Assembly (NCBI GenBank): GCA_025765615.1
Contig: JAIVFJ010000091.1
Span: forward strand, 124,001-188,000
DNA from: Zopfochytrium polystomum
Lineage: Eukaryota > Chytridiomycota > Chytridiomycetes > Chytridiales > Chytridiaceae
DNA length: 64,000 nt
Reading direction: 5' to 3'
The position numbers were made by a program, and so were the translations under genes. Under the pieces are notes generated by a model. The model worked only from the letters and a program-made list of their open reading frames with translations. It did not search any database and had not been told where the DNA came from. This document shows positions 38,364 through 49,725 of the stretch, in pieces (positions within the stretch are counted from its first letter, which is position 1; the number at the start of each line of letters is the position of its first letter).

Positions 38364-39700
38364 TTGGCTGCCGCAAACCCCGTTCCCGCTCCGGCTCCGA
38401 ATCCAGGCCTGAGTTCCTTCGCAAAGACGATCAAAGACAAGGCGGAGAGTGCGGCCCATGAAGTCAAGGACGCTGCGAACAAGGTTGTCGACACGGCCAA
38501 ATCCGTCGCATCCAATGTTATAACGGACGTAAAGGAGACTCTATCGAAAAAGTCTCCAGCCTCAACTTTGAAGGCGGACCCCGCAGAGGTGCAACTGATG
38601 ACTGTTTCAACAAGGTTACAGCAGGCGGTTACTTGCGACAGAGATAGGATCGCGAAATGGGATTGCCAGCCCTGCAAGCATCCCGATGTTGCCAAGACAC
38701 ACGATGTGGTCTTTTTCAATGCCGAGTCAACGGGAATGCAAGGGTTAGTCCACGATACTTTTACCTTGCTTGGTTCTAAATTTTCTCCTTGCTCTGTTCA
38801 GCTACGCAGCCATCAATGGGAACATGAACGCAATCACTGTCGTGTTTCGCGGTTCCGTCAACATTGAAAATTGGATCCACAACATCCAGCTTACATTCAA
38901 AGACATGGACGGATGGGGAAGCGGCGTGAGAGTGCATCGCGGCTTCCACGATACTTATGAATCTGTGGTGGACGCAGCAGTCTCGGCGGTAACGAAGTTG
39001 ACAGCCAAATGCCCCTCTTGCAGTGTCATCTTTTCAGGTCACTCGCTTGGTGGGGGTGCGTTGTCCTCTTTTGCTGTGTCGGCCTTCGCAAAGAGATAAT
39101 TCTGTGAATTTGCAGCAATCGCAACGCTTGCCGCCGTGGACATGGTCAACAAAGGAATTGTGAAGGCATCCACAGCGAGTATCATCACGAACGGCCAGCC
39201 TCGTGCTGGAAACGCCGAGTTTGCGGGTCTCGTCAACTCAAAGGGCTTTGCGCGGCTGCTTCGTGTTGTGAACAAAGCCGATTGTTGAGTATTATCTCTC
39301 ATTCGCACATCCTGTTCGCCCCTTCTAAAGCTCTGCGATTTTTTGATAGTGGTTCCACACCTTGTGAGCACTATTCCCTTGCTTCGATTCGACCATCAAT
39401 TAATGTGGCTTCCCTCCAGCCTCCGACGTCATTTGGTTACAGGCACTTTTCGGGAGAGCGATGGATTTCTTTCGGCGGCTACGCAGTTCGCTGCAATGAC
39501 GCATCGAAGGGAGGTGAAGACACTAATTGTGCCTTTACGACACTGCCAGACTCTTCAATCGCGGATCATCTTTCTTACTATGGCCTGAGAATAGTAAGAT
39601 CTGTTGTCATACCCATTCTTTGCTTTGGACCCGCCTCCGCGGATCTCCAATGACTGGCCAATCTAACAACATTTCAATCCAGAACAAGAGCGTGTGCTGA
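38364..39700 (+). CDS. Class 3 lipase 1 with LEA-like N-terminal helix (5' end uncertain)
   Basis: Exons: up to 38743, 38802-39055, 39116-39283, 39350-39363 (14-nt microexon), 39420-39593, 39683-39700. Alpha/beta-hydrolase of the Rhizomucor lipase type: oxyanion FRGS, nucleophile elbow GHSLGGA (split by an intron), Asp in KADLVPHLPP, His in ADHLSYYGL, and paired Cys (TC, CQPC, NC, VC). Hydrolyses triacylglycerols. Between the start and the catalytic domain lies a roughly 50-residue Ala/Lys/Glu/Val amphipathic helix (TIKDKAESAAHEVKDAANKV...) with an 11-residue rhythm, absent from lipase 2. The coordinate 38364 is a non-ATG position where the open frame is first convincing; the real start is probably in an upstream exon. 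Confidence 0.8.
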
Positions 39701-40956
39701 TCCAAGCATCTCAGCATATTTGATGCTTACGACGACGAACCATTAGAGTGTCATTGGATTTAAATTTCATTCTCCTCCAGCTGCGTAAACCAGAACACAA
39801 GAAACTACATATTGGTAAAGACTTAGGCATAGTGTTACGAATAGTATACATCAAAAGCAGCAATGCCAAGACATCAAAAAAGAGCAAAAAGTGGTTCCTT
39901 TTTGATACAAACAGTTAGTACTTCAGCAGTGGGACAGCTGCAAGAAGTAGCCAACCTTATGAGGGACACTTATGCATCCATACGGATCAAAGGCAGGCAT
40001 TAAGTTGTGAGATGGACGAGGAAATGGGAATGGAGAGCTGAGAGCAAACAAGATCGAGTTAGTCATCGCTTGCTTCTTATTTTTGATTTGAGGATCATTC
40101 CTCAGTGGGCATCGTTAGCCTCCACGCCATCAAATCATAACCACATTTGGGAGTGGGAAATACCCGAACTCGCTCCCGCGGAAACTTTTTCTCCGCCCCC
40201 GCCGCAACCACCGTCGCAGCCCAGCGAAGACGCACGCGAGTTGATCGCCGACTGCTTCGGCAACCCCGCCGTCTGAGCAGCCGCAGGTCCTGTGACCTTA
40301 CCTCCGCCGATACCAATATCACAAGCGCCACCGTCACCACCACCTCAAACGCAACGCGCCCGCTGCCGACACCGCCGCCGACACTGTTCGCTGCCTACCA
40401 GCGCGGGCGCACGACCACGACCACAAAGCGGCTGGTGTTTGGCGGCTGTGGGCCAATCTGTCGCTGCGGTGGCAGTCGCGGGGTGGTTGGGAAGCCAAAG
40501 AAGGAAGGGACGTCCCGCTTGGTGGGGTCGGGTTGCTTTCTTGGGTGGTAGTAGAACAGAGTGGAGGTGCCAAAATCATGTCGCTGCAAGCCTCCTATCT
40601 CCTATGAAGTTTTGCTCTCTGGGAAGAGCAGCTCTTTTTTTTTTTTTCACCTTGCAGACGCCGTTCCCTCCTGTTGCGGGATCAAGAGCGGCCCAATTGG
40701 GGGGCGCGCAAGCGCTCTGCTGCGGCAAGTTCCGCATTTAAAAAAGACACCCGTTTGCACGTACACCCCTTTCCAGAACTTGCCATTTTTGGGAGCAACA
40801 TCGAAAGAAGTGGCGGGATGGACGGCGGGGATGCGGCTGAGCACTCTCCCTCCCTGCCAGGCACTTTTTTCTCCACTCTTCCTCTGTTTCGACTGCCAGC
40901 CGCCCCGTCTCCAACCACCAGGCCCTCCCGCCACCCCAGCAGCGGCCGCCCTCACT
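39701..40956. other. Intergenic between the two lipases
   Basis: 1.25 kb with no convincing ORF. GC rises after 40150, where Pro/Thr/Arg-rich open frames appear on both strands (composition artefact). A T-run at 40636-40649. Must hold the lipase 2 promoter. Confidence 0.5.
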
Positions 40957-42214
40957 ATGATCGTGACTGGCCTCCACTTGCTGCTGGTCCTGGTCCTATC
41001 CGTTTGGTCGTCGCCGTTCAGCACGTTCTCCGGCGCGTCTCCCGTCTCCAACGCCAGCACAGCGGGGACCTCGTCTGCAAAGGCACGCAAATCCGACATC
41101 ACCACCATGACCACAGCCACGAGACTGCAGCAGGCTGTGACCTGTCCTCCGGACGTAATCACCAAGTGGGCATGCAGGCAGTGCAAGGCGAAAGACGTCG
41201 ACCGGATGCATGATGTGTCCGTTTTCACCAGCAATGCAACAGGGATGCAATGGTGAAGATAGAAACTTTTCTTCGTTGGACCCCAATTTTGGAAGATCTT
41301 TTCTGACAGAATACTTCACGCTCTACTTCAAGGTACGCCGGCATTAACGACAACATAAAGTCTATTGTCTTGTCTTTCCGCGGAACAGAAAACATCAAGA
41401 ACTGGATACATAATATTCAGTTCAAGTTGAAAGATATGGAACAGTGGGGAAAAGGTGTCAAAGTGCATGACGGTTTCTACAAGACCTATGATTCAGTTTC
41501 CAAACCATTGGTCGCGGCTGTCATCGCGTTGAAAGCGAAATGCAAGAAGTGTCGCCTCCTTTTTACGGGCCACTCGCTAGGGGGAGGTCTGTAGTGTCCG
41601 TTTTGGTCTTTCGAAAGTAACGTTCGATCCAGCTGTGGCGACCATCGCTGCAGTCGACATGGTCAGCAAGAGCATAATTGAGGCTCCGAAGACTAGTATC
41701 GTAACAAACGGCCAGCCTCGGGTGGGAAATATGGAATTTGCCGAAATTGTTAACGAGATGGGGTTCTCCAAGCTGCTGCGGGCAGTGAGCAAGGACGATG
41801 GTTGGTAATAACTGTTACACTTTTTCCGATAAATGCATATTACACGCCGTTATCTGTCGAGTCTAAACTCTCTCTGCGGCCCGAACAGTTGTCCCCCATG
41901 TCGTAAGTTGTTGATAAGCAATCTTTGTGAACTTCGTAGCTTACCAGTACTCTGTTTACGATGCTCTTCACCAGCCTCCGAAGAGTTTGGGGTACAGGCA
42001 TTTCGTTGGAGAGCGATGGGTGCGACCGGACGGACAAGTTGTCAAGTGCAATGACGTGAAAACCGGAGGGGAGGACTCCAATTGTGCACACACAGTCCCA
42101 CTGGGCGACAGGTCCGTTTCCGACCACCTCAACTACTTCGGGATTACAATGGTGGGAGAGTTTCGTGGCTGTGTCGCCATTAACTGTGCATCGCAGGGCC
42201 CCTCAAATTGCTGA
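40957..42214 (+). CDS. Secreted class 3 lipase 2
   Basis: Six exons, 40957-41252, 41333-41586, 41633-41800, 41889-41902 (14-nt microexon), 41975-42151, 42197-42214; 308 residues. A signal peptide is clear: MIVTGLHLLLVLVLSVWSSP. Mature part: TATRLQQAVTC, KWACRQCK, FRGTENIKNWIHNIQFKLKD, GHSLGGA (Ser), DDVVPHVPP (Asp), VSDHLNYFG (His), ending GPSNC. Exon borders and the microexon are the same as in lipase 1, so the two arose by tandem duplication. The His-flanking and PPKSLGYRHFVGERW segments match the Mucorales lipase fold. Expected role: extracellular fat hydrolysis. Confidence 0.92.
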
Positions 42215-42981
42215 CTTGCGTATACCCTTCTTCGTTGCTTAATGCCGGCATTAATAAACAATCCGGCGGATGGTCTGGAAATGCACAACTATGGTCAACC
42301 GTGGGCGTGGGATAGGTCTCCTTGTGTTCCCGAGAGAAGCTCATGATTCTTGCTCTCCACTCCCCCTTGAACACGCGGCGAAGTGAGATTGTGTGGGAAG
42401 AGGCCGTCGGATTCAAAAAGTGCCGCGATCGGCGTCGGCAGGCTGATCGTTGTGTTGTTCGTCTTTGTGGGACAAATCACAGTCAAGTTCGTTCTCATTG
42501 GCCGAAAATTTTGTTGAAAGAGGTGAGCAGATCGTCCTTCGTCTTTACGAAGGTAATGGGCCAGCTTACATGGTCGCTGCGGACTGGAATGAAGCAGACC
42601 AGCCGCGCTTGGAGATTACCGATACACTTCTTCGTAGCGAGGGGTTTTCACCAGCATCTCGTCGTCGCGATGGTGGGTAATCGCGATGGTGGGTCGTCGC
42701 GATCGAGCCTTGCTGTCCGGTCCCTTGAGGACTTCGTCGCTCATCCAGAGCTCCATCTTGCTCGATCCGATTGCGGAAGCCTTATATTCTCGCGAACCAT
42801 CGTACCCGCCTGTGAAAGTGTCGAATAAGATTGCATGCGAAACAGGCAGCTTGGACGTCGCGATCGCGAAAGCGGATCTGAATTTGGATGAACTGTCCCT
42901 CCCTCTTTCTCAATCCTCTCATCTTAAAAACACAGAACTCTTCGATTTACTTTCAGCGCGACACGCTTCCACTTTATCAAT
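42215..42981 (+). other. Intergenic with weak ORF traces
   Basis: Plus frames 42450-42680 (RGEQIVLRLYEGNGPAYMVA) and 42686-42960 (SLIQSSILLDPIAEALYSRE) look protein-like but lie in different frames separated by a gatggtgggt repeat (42659-42695). They may be exons of an unrecognised gene or a decayed one. Not assigned. Confidence 0.3.
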
Positions 42982-44461
42982 ATGGGTCAAACGTTGTCCG
43001 AGCCCATCACAGACAAGGAAACCTCTGAGGGCGGCGATGAACGGTTGTTCTATGCGGCTAGCTCCATGCAAGGATGGCGGCTCCGTGAGTAACCGGTTGC
43101 ACCTACCGAAGTTCCACTCAATCCACCTCACCCTTGACTGACCAACCGAATTATCTGACGTCGTTCGTGGAAACGCCCGTTCGCAACAGAGATGGAGGAC
43201 GCCCACACCACCATTCTCAACCTTCTTCGTGAAGATCCCGAGCTCAAGGCCAAATACTTTGATGGCATCGATGCCGCGTCTATTCCGCCAATTGCTTTTT
43301 TTGGGGTTTACGATGGTCACGGAGGCTCTAGCGTGGCGAAGTACAGTGGTCGTGAGGTTCACCGCAAGATAGCGGCAGAACCCTCCTTCAAAGCGAAAGA
43401 ATACCGAGTGGCGATCAAAAATGGGTTCTTAGCAGCGGACGAAGCTCTGAAGACGGGTAAGGGTTATTAATATTCAGAAGCGATGAAATGGTCATCTCAA
43501 CGAATTTTATTCTGATTGTCGGACATTTTTAGATCCGGAGTATCTTAGAGATCCTGCGGGTTGCACAGCGGTGACAGTCCTCGTTACAGACGATTGGAAG
43601 GTGTTTTGTGGAAACGCTGGGGATTCAAGGGCCATTATGTCGTCGAATGGAATCGCGATTCCTCTGTCTTTCGATCACAAACCGGGAAACGCAGGTACTG
43701 CAAGGGGAATGCTTCCATTAATCAGTGTCGCTAATTGGATTCCATTTCTTAGACGAGACCGCCCGCATCAGGAACGCTGGTGGATTCGTTGAGTTTGGGC
43801 GAGTGAATGGTACATGTCGCGAATCTTTTTGACCCGGTGGATTAAAACGTCCGTGCACCCCTCCTCAGGAAACCTGGCGTTGTCCCGAGCCATTGGTGAC
43901 TTCGAGTTCAAGCAAAACTCCACACTTCCTCCGGAGCAGCAAGTTGTCACAGTCAACCCAGATATCGAGGAGCGGCAACTGGATCTGGAGAAGGATGAGT
44001 TTATTGTTCTTGCATGCGATGGTGAGTTTGTCGATCAGCAGACAGAGGTTCTTATCATTTCTCATCTTTTTATCCTGCCCACGCGGCTAGGTATCTGGGA
44101 CTGTATGAGTAATGAAGAAGTGGTATACTATGTGCGGTCGGAGATTGCTGAAAACAACAAGACTCTTCCCCAAATAGCGGAGTCAATTATGGACCGCTGC
44201 CTGGCCTCGGACTCCGATCTTGGTGGTTATGGCTGCGACAACATGACTGTGGTAATAGTCGCACTCCTTGGCGGCGCTGGGAAAACAAAAGAAGCATGGT
44301 ACGAGACAGTTCGGAGCCGCTTTTTGGAGGAGAAAAGGAACGGAGCGGTACCGCCGCCAGCTCAAAACGTCAAGAGAGTTGTGCATGTGCCACAGCCGGC
44401 GGAAGACGAGAGCGGGGATGAAAGTGACGAAGCTGAAGAGACGAAGGGGACGAAGGTTTAA
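42982..44461 (+). CDS. PP2C-type protein phosphatase (PPM family)
   Basis: Six exons, 42982-43084, 43190-43456, 43533-43694, 43753-43809, 43869-44021, 44091-44461; 370 residues. Signature order: MGQTLSEPITDKE start, GWRLQMEDAH, FFGVYDGHGG (metal-binding Asp), GCTAVTVLVTD, CGNAGDSRAIM, LSRAIGDFEFK, LACDGIWDCMSNEEVV (metal Asp), CDNMTVVIV (metal Asp). All Mn/Mg ligands are in place, so it should be active against phospho-Ser/Thr. Gly-2 could be N-myristoylated, as in fungal Ptc2/Ptc3-like and human PPM1A/B relatives. The tail is acidic. Yeast relatives switch off stress MAP kinases and cell-cycle checkpoints. Confidence 0.95.
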
Positions 44462-45501
44462 GCAGGCCAGAGGTTACTTGTTCGATTGAGCAGTAGACCA
44501 TCGCCTTTACGTTCTTGTGTAAAGCAAACTGCATGGGCTTTTATATTAAGATGTTGATGGGCTTGATGGCTGTCGTGGAACTCTTTTTTTTTTCTGATCC
44601 TTCTTTACGACACCGCTCTCCCACATCGTGTTGAGTTCCTCTGACTTGAAGCTTGTTCAATTTCTGTTCTTGTTGCTAAGTGCTAGTTATTTTTTGCTCC
44701 TTCGTTTCCTTGCTGTTCCTTCAGTTGTCTCACTGTTGTTCCAGCTTGGCTGTTGCGGTATTTTCCCCCCGTCTTCGACTTATCCTGCTAATGAAGGTTA
44801 AATGTGGTAGGTTGTACGATCCATCGCCAGCTGCCGCATTCATATGACACAAGATTCCGTGATCCAATGCTTTTCACCGACGGATCGAAAATCTTCAGCT
44901 GTAAAACCGTGTTTTGCAAAGTATCTTACGACCCAAGGCAACATCGGTAAAAGTGGTTGTTCCTTTAACCCTTCAACAGTCAATGCGCCAATATTGGCAC
45001 GAAAACCGAATTTTTCACCTTACAATTATGAGAGCTCGACCGAAACTGGATGATCCTTGTGGAACTTTGATATATTGTAGCCCCACCATTTCTGCAAACG
45101 CGGTGTGAATTAGTTTTTTGTTTTGCTTGTGAAAAAAGGACCTGTCACATCAACGAAATCGATTGCCAATATTGGCACAGTGCCACCACCGTCCACCAAC
45201 TCAAAACACAGTGCACACACTGAGATACTGTGACGTCCAAGCTCTTTTAGATTGCGAGTTTTTTCACATACGTAGATCCAGCTTCTGTGCACCAAATGAC
45301 ACTCCTATTGTTTGTATACGTTCACTGATCGGCTTCCGGCGACGAAAACACGCACCCAGTGCCAAAGAAACCTGGGAGAAACACAAAACTGGGAGATGCA
45401 GTTAATCAACTCTGGTCACACAAAGGAATTGCTGGCTGGTCTTTCCTTGTTAGCCTTGAAAGCACAGCCTGGTGATTTTTCTCCATTATAAGAATGACAA
45501 C
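44462..45501. other. Intergenic, transition to repeat-rich DNA
   Basis: AT-rich, no ORF supported. From about 44.9 kb the composition becomes that of the retrotransposon region. An inverted phrase (attggcac near 44994 and 45172) is short and may be chance. Confidence 0.5.
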
Positions 45502-45506
45502 TGACA

Positions 45507-45813
45507 TGTTATGAATCACCCTCTGAAACCTCTGGAACCTTCTAGAACATTCCTTCATGGAACCTTGTGGAACCTTCTGGAACCTTCTTTGCTTTCCTGA
45601 CTTGTCTTGTTGTCATTGGTATCATTGGTATCATTGTATTACTAATTGCTCTTTCTGGAACTTTTTTTGAGTCTTGACAAGGAAGACTCTCCAAAGGTAT
45701 AAAAGGGGGATGGGGGACCTGTCCCATCCCTCAAGTGAATTATTGTTTCCAATACAATCATCACTCCTCTCAGTTCCTTGTCTGCCTTGTCCTGTCCTGC
45801 CATGTTCCTGACA
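45507..45813 (+). mobile_element. Solo LTR 1 (307 bp) with 5-bp target duplication
   Basis: Starts TGTTATGAATCACC and ends TTCCTGACA, i.e. TG...CA. Flanked on both sides by tgaca (45502-45506 and 45814-45818), a perfect target-site duplication. Contains a TATA-like box (ggtataaaaggg) at about 45696. Related in inverted orientation to 48506-48727. The internal region is gone, as after LTR-LTR recombination. Confidence 0.85.
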
Positions 45814-45904
45814 TGACATAAACTAAGTGCTTGTACTTCTGCTCAAAGTGACTTTCCCATTTGCCATGTCAAGCAGAAACAGATATTTCTAACATAAGCA
45901 GTCA

Positions 45905-45978
45905 TCAGACTGTTAGTTTTGGGTCTTTTGGTGTAAGCAGTGCGCAGGAGCTTTGATCTCATACTGCCCCGCAAGGAT

Positions 45979-46018
<40 letters not shown>

Positions 46019-46480
46019 GTTCCAGCCCCTGAAGGGGCTGGCAGGAAGAGAAAGAGCCATCAACAGTGAACTGTAATAGACTACGCCCAGGTATCACCTC
46101 AGCAAACCCACCCCATGCGCTACAGGCTTGCAGGCTCGTCAGGCATTTCCAACGCACCACTCCTTGTGATTCAAGACAGTACTCTTTCTTGTTGCCTTCT
46201 ACAGCTGGCGTCATGACTTGAACCCTGGGCCTTTGAGTGACAGATACCCAGACCCCTTTCCCAGCTAGGCTCTTGTGTGGGGCAACCTGTGAGGATGACT
46301 TGCAGCAAGTGATGGTCTTTGTAACAGTTTTGTACAAAGACAAACACAAGACTGACAGAAGCCAAGCTCAACCTCCCACCACCACCACCTTCAGTAGTGT
46401 ACACCACAGCAGCCCAATCCATCAATCAGCCAACATAGCAAATTCTTTCATACAAAACTGTTACCCATCCCAATCACATC
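45905..46480 (+). repeat. LTR-A copy, inverted relative to copia-1
   Basis: Inverted relative to 46970-47225: shared phrases include gttttgggtcttttggtgtaa and cagtagtgtacaccacagc. It is interrupted by a poly-T (45980-46013) and about 180 bp of other sequence (46014-46260), so an insertion split it. Confidence 0.65.
45980..46013. repeat. Poly-T run
   Basis: About 34 T in a row within the LTR-A copy, followed by attgttccagcccctgaaggggctgg, which has a palindromic core. It could be the tail of a retroposed insert on the minus strand. Confidence 0.8.
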
Positions 46481-46969
46481 CCCCTTGGTTCCAACAAGAT
46501 CCAATCAGTGGAAGAGGTATTACGCTTTTCAGATCTGCCAACTTCGTGGACCAATCACGGGCGCTACAGACATTGTACAGCAATCTCGTTTCTACCATTG
46601 GAAAACTCTAAATCTCCTCTTTCCAAAAAACCCTTCTGATTGCGGATCCGACGCTCCTACGTCATATACATGGCCCCTGAATTTGGCAGTCACTTTTCGA
46701 ACTTCAACCTCAATTTGCTCACCTTCCAGACCTCCCCCAGCCAATCCCAAACTATCATTGGAAAGGCCTGCTTCTGGACTACACAATTGTTACCAGCAGC
46801 ATCCCAAAATCACTCTCCTTTGTGATAAGGAGCGCCATTTTTCATTCAGGGTCACCAGATTACCTCAACCCTCACACCATTAATTTTTTTAAGTTTTTGT
46901 CTCCGATTGCAAAATCCTTTCAAACTTGGCACACATAATCGCCCTGAGAAAACAACTGAAAGAATTCGC
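46481..46969. other. Unassigned repeat-like DNA between LTR-A arms
   Basis: Plus frames 46485-46883 are open but low in complexity and unrecognised. It could be the 5' end of another copia element or plain insert. Confidence 0.35.
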
Positions 46970-47225
46970 TATGATGGCTGATTGATGGGTTGGGCTGCTG
47001 TAGTGTACACTACTGAAGGTGGTGGTGGTGGGAGGTTGAGCTTGGCTTCTGTCAGTCTTGTGTTTGTCTTTATACAAAACTGTTACAAGGACCATCACTT
47101 GCAAAATTCTGCAAGTCATCCTTGCAGAGCAGTATCAGGTCAAAGCTCCTGCACACTGCTTACACCAAAAGACCCAAAACTAACACTCCCCCCTAAGCTG
47201 TGGGCAGGAGCAAAGGCTGGCACGG
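46970..47225 (-). repeat. LTR-A, 3' LTR of copia-1 (partial)
   Basis: Resembles 60213-60460 upstream of copia-2 (shared tttatacaaaa, tgcacactgctta, aaaacc), in the orientation expected for a minus-strand element. The TATA-like motif is tgtataaa on the minus strand (near 47072-47080). Confidence 0.55.
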
Positions 47226-47234
47226 AGGAAAACC

Positions 47235-48304
47235 TTAAGCCATAGTCAACTTAAGGAAACCGTACACCGGAGAAAGAAGAATCACAAACAGGTATGACTG
47301 GCCATCGGATGGCAGAACAGAAAGGACAGACCACACTAACAAAAATAGATGGGGGCACATATTGAACTTCAGAGGTAAAAGAAAATGAGTCAAAGTAATG
47401 AAAAAGAACAAAGAAGAAAACAGCTTCACAGATAAGAAAAAATGAATCAGAGGAAACAGACCAGTGCGACTCAGATGGTATTCACTGAGAGCAGCTGAGA
47501 GAGATTTTGTCATATAGTCTGCAGGCTGTTCTCCTCCAGCAATCCATTCAAGCCGTACTACCTTTTGTTCCACAAGTTCTTGAATATAATGATACTTTAC
47601 CATGATATGTTTTGACCGATTGGTGTAAAGATCATTTGAACTGAGGTTGATCACACTGCTATTGTCAGTGTAGATGACAAGTGGAGTTGGAGACGGAAGT
47701 TGAAGTGCTGAGTAGAGTTGGGATAGTGCCTTAAGTTCTCGTCCCAGTTCAGACACAGCTACATATTCAGCTTCCTGCGGTGACAGCATGACAGTACTGC
47801 TCTGAAGAGATGTCCAACTAATAGCTGTTCCTCCAAATAGAACATAGTAGCCAGGCTGTGATTTCCCATCTGAGTGGACACCATGGGCAGCGTCAGAGTA
47901 ACCGGCTATATCTGTGCAGTTGCGAGAATAGAATAAACCATACTCACTATTACCATTGAGATATTCGAGAACCAGAATAAGGATCTTCATGTGTTGCTTG
48001 CTAGGATCCTTGCTGAAGGCACCAAGATATGAAACTGCTGGGGCAAGGTCTGGTCGCCTGTGTGTTGCAAGGTAGTTGATGCCGTCATGTATTGCCTGGT
48101 ACAGTCTCTGATCTGCAGTTGCTTTGTCGATCCTGCGTGGCTGAAGATTGAGAGATGACTGGGAAGGCCAGTTACTGCAGTGCGGTTGTTGATAGTGTTT
48201 GCATGGCACTGAATTAACTCCTTGCTATAGACTTTCTTGTATAAGAAGATTCTGTCATGTTGATGTTCCAGCTGCATATTGAGGATGGTTTTCATTGCTC
48301 CCAT
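47235..48304 (-). pseudogene. copia-1 RNase H region
   Basis: Open over 47235-48209 with the copia RNase H set: NYLATHRRPDLAPAVSYLGA, GYSDAAHGVHSDGKSQPGYY, SWTSLQSSTVMLSPQEAEYVA, IYTDNSSVINLSSNDLYTNR and RSKHIMVKYHYIQELVE. The acidic residues of the RNase H site (SDAA, EAEY, TDN) are present. This is the best preserved part of the element. It lacks a joined RT, so it is not functional. Confidence 0.85.
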
Positions 48305-48505
48305 TTCGCTGAGTATGTAAAAAGATTAGGCAAGGCAATGGCAGAAGAAGTTTTTGCCAGAATCACCAAAAACAAATATTGTTAACTTAGCTTGCGTTGT
48401 GGATGATGAGTTAATCTGACAAAGGAGGATGCAGAAATCCCAGAAGTTTGCACTTTCCTGTCAACTGTTTGATTTTGGTGGCTGTTCAACTCCAGCAGTC
48501 AGTGC

Positions 48506-48727
48506 TGTCAGGAACAGGGCAGGACAGGACAAGGCAGAGAAGGAACTTTTGAGAGTCTTCCTTGTCAAGACTCAAAGGAAGTTCCAGAAAGAGCAATTAG
48601 TAATACAATGATACCAATGATAACACGACAAGTCAGGAAAGCAACGAAGGTTCCAGAAGGTTCCACAAGGTTCCATAAAGGAATGTTCTAGAAGGTTCCG
48701 GAGGTTTCCAGAGGGTGATTCATAACA
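48506..48727 (-). mobile_element. Solo LTR 2 (222 bp) with 5-bp target duplication, nested in copia-1
   Basis: Reverse-complement relative of 45507-45813. Ends TGTTATG...CTGACA on the minus strand. Flanked by agtgc at 48501-48505 and at 48728-48732, a perfect duplication. About 85 bp including the TATA-box part is missing relative to solo LTR 1. Confidence 0.85.
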
Positions 48728-48732
48728 AGTGC

Positions 48733-49140
48733 GGCAGTAATGAACTGCTCGATGCAGATTTGGCATATAAAATATGCTGTTGAGGTATGTGTTGCTGATA
48801 TCCACTGTGCCAGTGTCCCAGTTGATTCAGGCAGCCATTTCAGTGAGTTAACAAAGACTATTGATTAGGACAAGAGGTGGGTGAGTATTCTGAATATAAA
48901 TGCAATGACACTAAGTGGGGCCCTTAGCCATGAGCTGTGCATAGAAGCACTCAATGCTGCTGTCTTCACAAAGTTTGACCTTGTAGGCCCATTTGTTCCA
49001 GGTTTTGTTGACATTCGTGGGTTCAATAACTTCAAAAGCTGTCTGCACATATACATGGGTCTGGGCAAGGTGTGCTTGCCAAACACAGTTGGCCTGAATG
49101 TGCACACTGAAGGTAAGAAGTTTGTGGTGGATTCCAAACT
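48733..49140 (-). pseudogene. copia-1 reverse transcriptase remnant
   Basis: Frame 48911-49105 reads TAFEVIEPTNVNKTWNKWAY and YKVKLCEDSSIECFYAQLMAKG, matching copia-2 (FEVVDRPKNVN...WVYKVKL...IERFRARLVAKGF). The catalytic part is lost, with stops and frame changes. Confidence 0.75.
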
Positions 49141-49288
49141 TTAAAGTGCTATGTTTGTTTTGTGGTTGTAGAGAAATAGAATCTACTTGTGATGGTTTTA
49201 ACTTTAAGAAACTTTAGGGAAAATTAGTTCAGATTTTCTAAGATACCCTGCACACAAAAGAAAGCACGAGAGAAAACTCTGCACAGGC

Positions 49289-49725
49289 GAGCCTTCCGCA
49301 CGATGCTGGTCTGGGCTCCCCCCAGTACCCTATGAGGCGAGGCGACCACTCCGCCATACACAGCTTGCCCTCAACGCTTTCCCCTGCGTCTCGCCTGGGC
49401 ACATCAGAAGAATAACTGTCTCCTGGTTGGTACTCCTTGCGGAATGGGCTCCCTGCTCAGGACTCCACCTCCTCTGACACAGGTCCAGGCCACACTAGCC
49501 TACAAGCTGGGACTTCGGTGTTTGTGGGCCTTCGGTTGATTTCACATTGCCGGTCTGCCACATCGGTCCGGCCTTCCACAGTCATGCCTATAGTGCTCCC
49601 AGTAAGGCCCACTGGGGGCGACGTTAATTGCAGTAGCACGGAATCCAACCCGTTGTGCCGTCACCTCCAACACCAGAGCTGTACACCGTTATCCGATTCA
49701 CTTTCGCTGTGGATTACCATGTGGT
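49289..49725 (-). repeat. Conserved block between IN and RT, copia-1 copy
   Basis: About 437 bp matching 55740-56180 in copia-2 (for example gcacgatgc, cggaatgggctccc, ggccacactagc, gggccttcggttg, taaggcccactgg, ttatccgattcactttcgctg). It is GC-rich compared with its AT-rich surroundings and has no long ORF. Confidence 0.8.

Noticed and set aside
37856..38719. 287-codon minus ORF opposite lipase 1
   Set aside because: Antisense shadow of the lipase 1 coding frame, which has clear splice sites and family motifs on the plus strand.
45980..46240. SINE or LINE tail at the poly-T run
   Set aside because: No Pol III boxes or RT motifs nearby and no target duplication identified.
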